Origin: Sphingomonas sp. LT1P40
GTDB lineage: Bacteria > Pseudomonadota > Alphaproteobacteria > Sphingomonadales > Sphingomonadaceae
Assembly (NCBI RefSeq): GCF_036663835.1
Contig: NZ_JAXOJT010000002.1
Coordinates: 310,001-374,000, forward strand
Direction of reading: 5' to 3'
Length of the DNA stretch: 64,000 nucleotides
The position numbers and the translations under genes are program-made. The stretch's first letter is position 1; every line of letters begins with the position of its first letter. The notes beneath the pieces are model-generated. The model ran no database searches and was not told where the DNA came from. It saw nothing but the letters and a program-made list of their open reading frames with translations. Of this stretch, positions 56,643 to 64,000 are shown in pieces.

Positions 56643-57298
56643 CCCGCCCGTAACGCGGTGATATTGGAGGCGTAATGGCCCGGCCCACCCTTGAAGGCGG
56701 CGGTTCCGGCTACCAGCGCATCGGCACCGGCGGCGATGACGCGCGCGGCATTGCCCTGATCGACGCCGCCATCGACCTCAAGGTCGATCTGGCGACCGCT
56801 GGCGTCGATGCGGGCGCGCAGGGCCGAAATCTTGGGCAACTGGCTTTCGATGAATTTCTGGCCGCCAAAGCCCGGGTTGACGCTCATCACCAGGATCAGG
56901 TCGACCATGTCCATGACGTGATCGACGACATCGATGGGCGTGGCAGGATTGAGCACCACGCCCGCACGCTTGCCCAGCGCCTTGATCGTCTGAAGCGTGC
57001 GGTGGAGGTGCGGGCCGGATTCGGGGTGGACCGAGATGCAGTCAGCACCGGCATCGGCGAACGCCTGCAACATTGGATCGGCTGGCGCGATCATCAGATG
57101 GACGTCGAACGGTTTGGCGGTGTGCGGGCGCAGCGCCTTGATGACCGCTGGGCCGATCGTGATGTTGGGGACGAAATGGCCGTCCATCACGTCAATATGG
57201 ATCCAGTCAGCCCCGGCCACGTCGATCGCGCGCACTTCATCCCCCAATTTGGCGAAGTCGGCGGAGAGGATCGAGGGGGCGATACGGACGGAAGTCAT
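56639..57298 (-). CDS. rpe: ribulose-phosphate 3-epimerase
   Basis: Interconverts ribulose 5-phosphate and xylulose 5-phosphate. A 219-residue TIM barrel with metal and catalytic motifs [31 protein letters not shown] and LEVDGGV. ATG 57298 gives the standard start. It lies 16 bases after rsmB and overlaps the heparinase-like gene by four bases. Confidence 0.96.
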   Translation of the reverse strand: MTSVRIAPSILSADFAKLGDEVRAIDVAGADWIHIDVMDGHFVPNITIGPAVIKALRPHTAKPFDVHLMIAPADPMLQAFADAGADCISVHPESGPHLHRTLQTIKALGKRAGVVLNPATPIDVVDHVMDMVDLILVMSVNPGFGGQKFIESQLPKISALRARIDASGRQIDLEVDGGVDQGNAARVIAAGADALVAGTAAFKGGPGHYASNITALRAG

Positions 57299-57314
57299 GC
57301 TGTCCTTTAACAGG

Positions 57315-58586
57315 TCAGGAATCGCCCGCAACTCGCTTCAACCGCACCATGAAGAAGCCGTCGAGGCCACCCTTGTCGGCCAGCATCCCCGGCAGCGTGC
57401 GCAGCCAGCCACGTTCGTGCGGCGTGACGTCATCGGGCAGTTCATCGCCACGGATCGGATCGGTCACGAAATCGGTGTTGGCGGCGAGGAAGGTTTCGAG
57501 CTGATGCTCGCCCTCCTCCGGCTCCAGCGAGCAAGTCGCATAGACCAAGGTTCCACCCGTGCGGACCCACTTCGCGGCGCGGAAAAAGAGCTGCGACTGA
57601 AGCTCGGCCATTTCGGCGATGATGCGCGGACTGACGCGGTGAAGCACGTCGGGATGACGGCGGAAGATGCCGGTGGCGCTGCACGGCGCGTCGAGCAGGA
57701 CGGCGTCGGGGCGGAAATCGGGTGCCCATTTGAGCAGATCGGCGGTGACGATCTTCACCTTCAAACCAGTGCGGGTCAGGTTTTCTGAAAGTCGCGCCAG
57801 ACGACTTTGCGAGACATCGACGGCGGTGACGTCCCAGCCGGCGGCGGCGAGCTGCAGCGTCTTGCCACCCGGCGCGGCGCACAGGTCGAGGACGCGCCCA
57901 TTACCCTTTCCCAACAACCGCGCGGGGAGCGAGGCGGCGATGTCCTGCACCCACCAGCCGCCCTCCGCGAACCCTTCGAGTTGCGGCACGGCCTGATTGC
58001 CCGGGATGCGCAGATGGCCGGGGAGGAGGCTTTCGCCGTCGATCTTCGGCGCATCGCCGTGAAAGCTGAGGTCGAGCGGCGGCGGGACCGCGATGGCGGC
58101 AGCGGCCGCCTGTGCGACATCCTCACCCCAGTTTTTGGCGAGGCGGAAATGGACCGGCGCAGGCAGCGCCGGAAGGTCGGGCAGCGTCACCCCCTTTCGC
58201 ATCAGCGATCCGAACACGCCATGGACCAGCTTGCGCGGGCCGCCATCGACCAGCGGCAATGCGGTCGAAATCGCGGCGTGCGGCGGGGTACCGAGGCGAA
58301 GCACCTGAACCAGCGCGATACGCAACGCAAAGCGCGCCTTGGCATCGTCGGGCAAGTTGCGCTGAGTCGCGCTGTCGATCAGCGCGTCGAGATCGGCGAG
58401 GCGGCGCAGAACTTCGGCGGCGATGGCGTGCGCCAGCCCCCGGTCGGGCGGGGACAGGCTGGACGCGGCATTGTCGAGCGCCTGTTCGATCGCAAGACCA
58501 CGCCGAAGCACGGCATCGAGCAGGCGCAACGCAGCACGGCGGGCGGGCACGCCGGGCGGGTCGGCGGGAGGGCGACGATCAGACAA
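57315..58586 (-). CDS. rsmB: 16S rRNA m5C967 methyltransferase
   Basis: A 423-residue RNA m5C methyltransferase: an N-terminal NusB-like domain (about 15-140), a SAM-binding Rossmann domain ([19 protein letters not shown]), and two catalytic cysteines in DAPCSATG and [12 protein letters not shown]. The start is TTG 58586, which lies inside the end of the small upstream gene (the stop TGA of that gene overlaps the second and third codons). The ribosome site is weak, so translation likely depends on the upstream gene. Confidence 0.92.
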   Translation of the reverse strand: MSDRRPPADPPGVPARRAALRLLDAVLRRGLAIEQALDNAASSLSPPDRGLAHAIAAEVLRRLADLDALIDSATQRNLPDDAKARFALRIALVQVLRLGTPPHAAISTALPLVDGGPRKLVHGVFGSLMRKGVTLPDLPALPAPVHFRLAKNWGEDVAQAAAAAIAVPPPLDLSFHGDAPKIDGESLLPGHLRIPGNQAVPQLEGFAEGGWWVQDIAASLPARLLGKGNGRVLDLCAAPGGKTLQLAAAGWDVTAVDVSQSRLARLSENLTRTGLKVKIVTADLLKWAPDFRPDAVLLDAPCSATGIFRRHPDVLHRVSPRIIAEMAELQSQLFFRAAKWVRTGGTLVYATCSLEPEEGEHQLETFLAANTDFVTDPIRGDELPDDVTPHERGWLRTLPGMLADKGGLDGFFMVRLKRVAGDS

Positions 58587-58719
58587 GGCTTCGGATGATC
58601 CATACAGTTGCCGTCACGAGTGCGACGAGCGTTACAATTCGCAATCCGGTGAGCCAGCGTGGCTCTTTCCGGTCGTAACTCATCAGTGCCGCAGCGATAT
58701 CACCAGGTCCATCGACCAT
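58579..58719 (-). CDS. 46-residue single-pass membrane protein between htpX and rsmB
   Basis: A short open frame starting [19 protein letters not shown] and ending with one hydrophobic helix (about residues 23-44, [21 protein letters not shown]). Its ATG overlaps the htpX stop by one base (TGATG), and its stop overlaps the TTG start of rsmB by eight bases. These tight overlaps on both sides support it being a real gene. I do not recognise a family. It could be a partner or regulator of the HtpX protease. Confidence 0.68.
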   Translation of the reverse strand: MVDGPGDIAAALMSYDRKEPRWLTGLRIVTLVALVTATVWIIRSLV

Positions 58720-59687
58720 CAGCCGCGCCGGTTGGGATCGAGCGCGCTGGAGCGGCGCGGGGTGGGGCGGACGCCGAGGGCGGAGGGGCGGGTCGTTGAC
58801 AGTCTTGACGGTTTCGATGGGTTTGCGGCGAAACTGTCAAGCGGGGCGGACTGGCCCATTTCGACCGCCATCGCCTCCAGCGCGGCAATGCGGTTGCCGG
58901 TGTCAGGATGGGTCGAGAACATGCTGTCCCCGCCGCGCGACAGGCCGGGGACGATGTAGAGTTGCGCCGTCGCCGGAACACGCTCGGCGACCGGGTTGGG
59001 GATCGCCGCCGCGCCGCGCGCCAGCTTGGCCAGCGCCGACGCGAGCGCGCGGGGGTTGCCCGAAATCTCCGCGCCGCCGCGATCCGCGCCATATTCGCGC
59101 GTGCGGCTGATCGCCATCTGCACGATCATCGCGGCGAAGGGCGCGACGATCACTGCAAGGATGGTCGCCAGTATCGCACCGCGACCCCCGCCGCCGCGAA
59201 AGAACATCCCGAAATTGGCGAGCATCGAGATGGCACCTGCGATCGTCGCCACCATCGTCATGATAAGCGTGTCACGATTACGGACATGGGCGAGTTCGTG
59301 CGCCATTACGCCCGCAATCTCGTCGCGGTTCAGCATATTCAGCAGGCCGGTCGTGGCCGCGACCGCCGCATTCTCAGGATTGCGCCCGGTGGCGAACGCG
59401 TTGGGGTGGGGGGAATCGATGACGTAAACCTTGGGCATCGGCAGGCTGGCGCGCTGGGCGAGGCTGGCGACGAGGGTGTAGAATTCCGGGGCGGACTCGG
59501 CATCGACCTGCCTGGCATTGTGCATTTTCAGCACGATCTTGTCCGCGTTCCAGTAAGTGAAGAGGTTCATGCCCACCGCGACCAGCAGCGCGAGCATCAT
59601 GCCCCCGCGACCGCCGATGGTGAAACCGAGCGCCATGAACAGCGCGGTCAGCGCCGCCAGCAGCATCGTCGTCTTGAAACCGTTCAC
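58719..59687 (-). CDS. htpX: membrane metalloprotease HtpX
   Basis: A zinc protease for quality control of membrane proteins, 322 residues. Two N-terminal hydrophobic helices precede the site HELAH (His130, Glu131, His134); the third ligand is Glu198 in RTREYGAD. The start is GTG 59687 because AGGAG lies nine bases upstream and the protein then begins [18 protein letters not shown], typical of the family. The frame is open far upstream. It is the first gene of the six-gene minus-strand operon. Confidence 0.93.
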   Translation of the reverse strand: MNGFKTTMLLAALTALFMALGFTIGGRGGMMLALLVAVGMNLFTYWNADKIVLKMHNARQVDAESAPEFYTLVASLAQRASLPMPKVYVIDSPHPNAFATGRNPENAAVAATTGLLNMLNRDEIAGVMAHELAHVRNRDTLIMTMVATIAGAISMLANFGMFFRGGGGRGAILATILAVIVAPFAAMIVQMAISRTREYGADRGGAEISGNPRALASALAKLARGAAAIPNPVAERVPATAQLYIVPGLSRGGDSMFSTHPDTGNRIAALEAMAVEMGQSAPLDSFAANPSKPSRLSTTRPSALGVRPTPRRSSALDPNRRG

Positions 59688-59751
59688 TTGGCTTTGCTCC
59701 TTTGCAGGTTCAATGTGGGCATAGCGTCCGCTGGCTTCAATCGAGGATATC

Positions 59752-59913
59752 ATGGGCAAGCGCCCCGACCATGTGAAACCGCCCGCGCACCTGTCACCGA
59801 ACACGCCGGTGCCGAAGCCGGAACCGATAACGCGGCCGGATGCCGACCCGCTGGGCAACGACCCGACACGCTATGGCGACTGGGAACGCAAGGGGATAGC
59901 GGTCGATTTCTGA
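59752..59913 (+). CDS. DUF1674 family protein (SDHAF4-like)
   Basis: A 53-residue protein ending in the hallmark [16 protein letters not shown] of DUF1674. The eukaryotic member SDHAF4 assists assembly of the flavoprotein subunit of succinate dehydrogenase, so a similar role is plausible. A GAGGA ribosome site precedes ATG 59752. It is divergent from htpX, with 64 bases between the starts. Confidence 0.87.
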   Translation: MGKRPDHVKPPAHLSPNTPVPKPEPITRPDADPLGNDPTRYGDWERKGIAVDF

Positions 59914-59969
59914 CGCCCAGTTAACGAGACGGAGGCGGAACGATTCCTGTGGCTGCGCGTCAAGCGAGG

Positions 59970-61811
59970 ATGACGGTGACGGCTAAACCCCTGATTATCA
60001 AGATCGTGATCGGCGTTGCCGCCGCGATCCTATTGTTGTTGCTGATCCTGGCGATGTTCCCATGGGGCGCGTTCAAGGGCAACGCCGAGCGCGCGCTGGC
60101 GGAACGGGTCGGGGCGCCGGTGACGATCGGGTCGATCGAGCGGCGCGGCTTCTTTTCATTCAACCCCGCGCTGGACCTGCGCGACATTCGTATCGCGCAA
60201 CCAGCGTGGGCCGGAAAAGGCGAGTTGCTACGGGTCGAGCGTGCCAGCCTGCGTCTGCCGGTGCTGCCGATTCTGATCGGGCGGATCGACCCGGATCCGA
60301 TCTCGGTAGAGAATGGCCGGGTCACGCTGATCCGCAACAAGGACGGGCGCAGGAACTGGGATCGCGGACAGGGCAAGCGCCGTAATCGAGGCGGCGGCGG
60401 GCTAGAGGAACTGATCGTCCGCAACCTGACCGTGGATTACCGCGATGCCAAGCGCGACCGGCGCGCGGTGGTGCGGGTGGACTCGGACGCGACCGGGTTT
60501 CGCGCGGTCGGCAACGGTGCGCTGGGCGAGGAGCCGGTGAAGATCGCGTTCAGCGGCGATCCGATTGCGCGGCGGACGGCGTGGCCATTCACCGCTTCGA
60601 TCATGGGGCCGACGACGCGGATCGCGCTGAAGGGCACGATGGCCGCACCGCTGGATGCGCGCAACATGCGCTTCGACATCGACGCGCGCGGCAACGATCT
60701 GCTCGATATCGACCGGGTGATCGAGGCCGGGCTGCTGGGGACGCAGCCGGTGGCGCTGCGCGGAACAGTCGAGCGCACGGGTGAGGTGTGGAAGATCGAG
60801 AAGCTGTCCGGCACCATCGGGCAGTCGCGGCTGTCGAGCGCGACGGCGACGGTGGACAAGAGCGGCGAGCGTCCGAAGATCGACGGTACATTGCGGCTGG
60901 CGGTGCTGGAGTTCAACGATCTGTCGAACAACCGCGGGCTTGCGATCGGTGCCGCCAGAAAAGCGCAGCTCGGCCCCCGCATCGTACCGGGGACGCGAAT
61001 CGACCTGAAGAACGTGTCCGATGTCGATGGCGTGCTGCGCGTGCGGGTCGACCGGCTGATCGGCGAAAGCGCTGGACCGTTTCGTCGCGCCGTCGGCACG
61101 CTGACGCTCGACAATGCGCGACTGACGGTCTCGCCGTTCGAGATGGGACTGGTGCGCGGCGTGTTGAGCGGACGCGTGGTCATCGACCAGCGTGGCGGCA
61201 AGGCGCTGCCCACGCTGACGATGGATTTGAAGCTGGACGGATCGACGATCGGGACGCTGGCCGGGAGCGATGCGATCGACGCGCCATTGCGCGGGATCGT
61301 GCGGCTGAGCGGCGAAGGCGAAACGGTGCGCGCGGCGGTCGGGCGTTCGACCGGGACGGTGGCGCTGGTGTCGGGTCAGGGCCGGATCCCGGCGAAGCTG
61401 GCATCGTTCCTGGGGCTGGACGTCGGGCGCGGGGTGTTTGCGGATAAACAGGACGTGGCGTCGCTGCGCTGTCTGATCGTGCGAATGGATGTGGCGCGCG
61501 GCACGGCGCGGATGAGCCCGCTGGTGATCGACACATCGCGCTCGCAATCACGCGTGTCGGGCACGATCAATCTGGCGACCGAGGGACTTTCGCTCAGCAT
61601 GATGGGATCGCCCAAGAAAGACAGCATCCTGCGGCTGAGCGAGCCGGTGCCGATCGGCGGCACGATCAAGGCGCCGTCGCCGCGCGTGCCGGGGAAGGAA
61701 AAGGGCGTCGGCACGGTATTGAAGATGCTGGGCGAGGCGATTGCGGGCGACCGGCCGCCGCTGGCGAGCGATGCAGATTGCGCCGGACTGGCGGCGCGGG
61801 CGATGCGTTAG
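59970..61811 (+). CDS. AsmA family protein
   Basis: A 613-residue inner-membrane protein: one N-terminal transmembrane helix (about residues 9-29), then a long periplasmic AsmA-type beta-rich domain (YKGNAERAL-like start, LRDIRIAQPAWAGK, C-terminal SLSMMGSPKKDSILRL). The family includes bridge-like lipid-transfer proteins affecting outer-membrane lipid homeostasis. ATG 59970 is used; a GTG at 59949 is in frame. Its stop overlaps the convergent DUF1697 gene. Confidence 0.86.
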   Translation: MTVTAKPLIIKIVIGVAAAILLLLLILAMFPWGAFKGNAERALAERVGAPVTIGSIERRGFFSFNPALDLRDIRIAQPAWAGKGELLRVERASLRLPVLPILIGRIDPDPISVENGRVTLIRNKDGRRNWDRGQGKRRNRGGGGLEELIVRNLTVDYRDAKRDRRAVVRVDSDATGFRAVGNGALGEEPVKIAFSGDPIARRTAWPFTASIMGPTTRIALKGTMAAPLDARNMRFDIDARGNDLLDIDRVIEAGLLGTQPVALRGTVERTGEVWKIEKLSGTIGQSRLSSATATVDKSGERPKIDGTLRLAVLEFNDLSNNRGLAIGAARKAQLGPRIVPGTRIDLKNVSDVDGVLRVRVDRLIGESAGPFRRAVGTLTLDNARLTVSPFEMGLVRGVLSGRVVIDQRGGKALPTLTMDLKLDGSTIGTLAGSDAIDAPLRGIVRLSGEGETVRAAVGRSTGTVALVSGQGRIPAKLASFLGLDVGRGVFADKQDVASLRCLIVRMDVARGTARMSPLVIDTSRSQSRVSGTINLATEGLSLSMMGSPKKDSILRLSEPVPIGGTIKAPSPRVPGKEKGVGTVLKMLGEAIAGDRPPLASDADCAGLAARAMR

Positions 61812-62338
61812 AGCGCGTCGCGGATTTTGAGGACCGTGTTCCAGTTGCGGGCGGTGACGATCGGGTCGCGCGTCGCCTTTCCCAGCGGCGCGTGGAGGAT
61901 CGAGCGGGCTTGGCCCTGGGGGAAGTCGATATAGAGTTCGCGGCCGATCGCCTGCGCGCGCTCAGGGCCATTATCCTCGGCCATGGCAGCATCGACCCTG
62001 TCCGCGGCGACGGGTTTCCGGTGGAAGGTGACGACGACAAAGCTGGGGCGGGTTTTCACCTCCTCCGGAAAGGGGTTCGCGGCGACGATCGCGGCCATAT
62101 TATCGGGCGTGCGGACGAAGATTTCGGATTTGAGGCCGGTTTGTGCTTGCAACGCTTCGTGGATTTGCGCTTCCAGCGTGGCGGCATCGGTATCCTGCGC
62201 GGTGAAGACGACGTTGCCGGAGGCGAGCAGGGTCTTAACGTCGGTGTGGCCCAAGCCCTCGACCACTGCTTTTAGTTCCGCCGATTTGAGCTGGCGTTTG
62301 CCGAGGTTGATGCCGCGCAGCAGCGCCGCCCATCTCAC
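61808..62338 (-). CDS. DUF1697 family protein
   Basis: A 176-residue protein with the DUF1697 opening [18 protein letters not shown] and the LLASGNVVFTA segment. The biochemical function is unknown. The start is GTG 62338, overlapping the gpsA stop as GTGA, so it is coupled to gpsA. Confidence 0.87.
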   Translation of the reverse strand: MRWAALLRGINLGKRQLKSAELKAVVEGLGHTDVKTLLASGNVVFTAQDTDAATLEAQIHEALQAQTGLKSEIFVRTPDNMAAIVAANPFPEEVKTRPSFVVVTFHRKPVAADRVDAAMAEDNGPERAQAIGRELYIDFPQGQARSILHAPLGKATRDPIVTARNWNTVLKIRDAL

Positions 62339-63312
62339 CGGGCTTCTTCCCGGAGCGGGCGCGCGAGCAGCGACTGGACGATGTCGCGCACGGGCGCGCC
62401 TTCGAGCAGGGCGCAGACGGCTTCGGTGACGGGCATGTCAACCCCCGCGGCAATTGCCGCCTCGCGCAGCACCGGGGCGGTGGCAGCGCCTTCGGCCACG
62501 GTGCGGCGGTCGGCGAGGAGATCGGCGGCGGCCTTGCCCTGCCCCAGACCTACGCCGAGCGAGAAGTTGCGCGAATTGGTCGACGAGCAGGTAAGGACGA
62601 GGTCGCCAAGGCCGGACAGGCCCGCCAGCGTTTCGGGCCGTCCGCCGCGTGCAACGCCGAAACGGGTCATTTCGGCGAACCCGCGCGCGATCAGCGCGGC
62701 GCGGGCGTTGAGGCCCAGTCCCGCCCCCTCGACCACGCCGCACGCGATGGCGAGGACGTTCTTGACCGCGCCGCCGATCTCCGCGCCGGTGACGTCGGAC
62801 GAGGCATAGGTGCGGAAAGCCGGACCGGCGATGCGCTCGGCGAGTTGATCGCGCAGATCGTCATCCTCGCACGCCAGCGTGACGGCGGTAGGGAGCCCTG
62901 CGGCAACCTCATGCGCGAAGGTCGGGCCGGACAGTACCGCGACCGGGGCGTTGGGGTGGAGTTCGCGGGCGATTTCGGCGACGAGTTTCTGCGTGCCCGC
63001 CTCGATCCCCTTGGCGCACAGCACGAGCGGTCGGTTGCCCGCCTGAAGTTGCGACAGGACCGAACGCAGGAATTGCGCGGGAACGACGACAAGCAGCGCG
63101 TCGCTGCCGGCCAGATCGGCCAGGTCGCCGGTAGCGCGGATCGAGGGGGACAGCGGGACGCCGGACAGGAAGCTGCTGTTCTCATGCGATTCGTTGATCG
63201 ACGTCACGACGTCGATCTCGCGTGCCCACAGGGTGACAGGCTGGTCGTTACGCGCCGCGACCTGTCCCAGTGCGGTCCCCCATGCACCGCCGCCAAGGAC
63301 TCCTATTCTCAT
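62335..63312 (-). CDS. gpsA: glycerol-3-phosphate dehydrogenase [NAD(P)+]
   Basis: Makes sn-glycerol 3-phosphate from dihydroxyacetone phosphate for phospholipid synthesis. The 325 residues have an N-terminal nucleotide motif [13 protein letters not shown] and the catalytic lysine in [14 protein letters not shown]. The start ATG 63312 overlaps the tsaD stop by four bases. Confidence 0.96.
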   Translation of the reverse strand: MRIGVLGGGAWGTALGQVAARNDQPVTLWAREIDVVTSINESHENSSFLSGVPLSPSIRATGDLADLAGSDALLVVVPAQFLRSVLSQLQAGNRPLVLCAKGIEAGTQKLVAEIARELHPNAPVAVLSGPTFAHEVAAGLPTAVTLACEDDDLRDQLAERIAGPAFRTYASSDVTGAEIGGAVKNVLAIACGVVEGAGLGLNARAALIARGFAEMTRFGVARGGRPETLAGLSGLGDLVLTCSSTNSRNFSLGVGLGQGKAAADLLADRRTVAEGAATAPVLREAAIAAGVDMPVTEAVCALLEGAPVRDIVQSLLARPLREEAR

Positions 63313-64000
63313 GCCTTTACCCCTGCGCCGCGCACCTTTTCCGCATCCGGATCAAGCGGCCAGCGCGGGCGCGCGGGCATATCGAGCGGATCGGTGAGGC
63401 CAAGCGCGAACCGCTCCGCCCCGGCCCAAGCGATCATGGCGGCATTATCGGTGCAGAGCCAGAGCGGCGGCGCGATAAAGGGCAGGTCATGGCTGCCGGC
63501 AAGCTGCTGGAGCGCGGCGCGGACGGCAGTGTTGGCGGCGACCCCGCCCGCGACGACGAGCGCGGTGGCTTGCGGGGCCTTGGCCAGCGCGATGCGGGTG
63601 CGATCGACCAGGCAATCGACCACCGCCTGCTGAAATGACGCGGCGAGATCGGCGACAGGGTATTTGTCGGCTTTCCGCGCGACGTCGCTTTTGAGGCCGG
63701 CGAAGGAGAAATGCGGTTCGCCCGAGCCGACCAGCGGGCGCGGGAGCGGGACAGATTTGGGGTCGCCATGCCGCGCGGCCTGCTCGACTGCGGGACCGCC
63801 GGGGAAGCCGAGGCCAAGCAGTTTCGCGGTCTTGTCGAACGCTTCGCCCGCCGCATCGTCGATGGTGGTGGCGAGGCGGCGGTAACTGCCCACGCCCTGC
63901 ACCAGCAGCAGCTGGCAATGACCGCCGGAGACGAGCAGCAGGAGATAGGGGAAAGCGAGGTCGGGATCGGCGAGACGCGGGGACAGCGCGTGGCCCTCCA
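63309..64000 (-). CDS. tsaD: tRNA N6-adenosine threonylcarbamoyltransferase (partial, 3' part)
   Basis: The C-terminal 229 or so residues of TsaD (Kae1/Gcp), which completes the t6A modification at position 37 of ANN-decoding tRNAs. The window edge cuts the 5' part; the frame stays open to base 64000. Visible motifs are [28 protein letters not shown] wording, and [14 protein letters not shown]. The metal-binding HxxxH motif should lie beyond the edge; the next segment, EGHALSPRL, is present. Confidence 0.93.
   Translation of the reverse strand, partial: EGHALSPRLADPDLAFPYLLLLVSGGHCQLLLVQGVGSYRRLATTIDDAAGEAFDKTAKLLGLGFPGGPAVEQAARHGDPKSVPLPRPLVGSGEPHFSFAGLKSDVARKADKYPVADLAASFQQAVVDCLVDRTRIALAKAPQATALVVAGGVAANTAVRAALQQLAGSHDLPFIAPPLWLCTDNAAMIAWAGAERFALGLTDPLDMPARPRWPLDPDAEKVRGAGVKA

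Overview
The window is a high-G+C, gene-dense stretch of an alphaproteobacterial chromosome, most likely a sphingomonad (Sphingomonas or a close relative). This rests on gene content, not on a database search. The pointers are a class I lysyl-tRNA synthetase, a HisZ regulatory subunit, the small families DUF4169 and DUF1674, a zf-CHCC zinc protein, a zinc-ribbon protein divergent from ftsE, a CrtZ-type carotenoid hydroxylase, and a serC leader-like element. About 64 protein genes and one tRNA account for nearly all of the sequence. The longest gap without a gene is about 240 bases. I see no rRNA, insertion sequence, prophage or CRISPR array.

Layout. 0-7 kb: hisC-tyrA, the coupled ftsE-ftsX-ydcF-plsC operon on the minus strand, a zinc-ribbon membrane protein and a MATE transporter. 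7-12 kb: tRNA-Leu(GAG), a stand-alone flavin-dependent tryptophan-halogenase-like gene, ssb, DUF4169 and feoAB. 12-20 kb: lysK, nhaA, the sucC-etfB-etfA run, a lipoprotein, crtZ with a TSUP transporter, and prs. 20-28 kb: a branched-chain 2-oxoacid dehydrogenase operon (E1 alpha, E1 beta, E2), an unknown membrane protein, pheA, a membrane-anchored cytochrome c, a LOG-family protein and an extensin-like lipoprotein. 28-33 kb: serC-serA-hisZ and a small acetyltransferase. 33-39 kb: an unknown exported protein, recQ, a TIGR01244 phosphatase-like protein, a sterol-desaturase-family hydroxylase and a GMC oxidoreductase. 39-44 kb: the glnK-amt nitrogen operon with a recognisable sigma-54 promoter, a DUF2007/PNPOx pair, a ccdAB toxin-antitoxin pair, and tldD with its zinc-finger neighbour. 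44-53 kb: an ABC ATPase overlapping nadB, a class A beta-lactamase-like protein, a 2OG-Fe(II) oxygenase, polA and a flippase. 53-64 kb: the minus-strand operon htpX - small membrane protein - rsmB - rpe - heparinase-like - purH, then DUF1674, an AsmA-family protein, and tsaD-gpsA-DUF1697, with tsaD running off the end.

Most of this is core metabolism and envelope work: amino acid synthesis (His, Tyr, Phe, Ser), NAD and purine synthesis, branched-chain oxoacid oxidation, electron transfer, iron and ammonium uptake, and DNA replication and repair. Gene packing is tight. Many pairs share a start/stop overlap (ATGA, GTGA, TTGA or TGATG) that implies translational coupling, and several genes start at GTG or TTG.

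The less ordinary features are these. Palindromic repeat elements lie inside two coding regions: the E2 linker, and the C-terminus of the sterol-desaturase-like protein. An orphan halogenase retains its catalytic residues. The CcdB lacks the usual gyrase-contact tryptophan, and its operon starts beside a triple half-site operator candidate. A heparinase-family protein without a signal peptide sits inside a housekeeping operon. A 46-residue membrane protein is coupled to htpX and rsmB. A TSUP transporter has no start codon other than CTG at its natural start. I found no clear, complete new defence or biosynthetic system. The repeat insertions and the orphan halogenase are the best leads.
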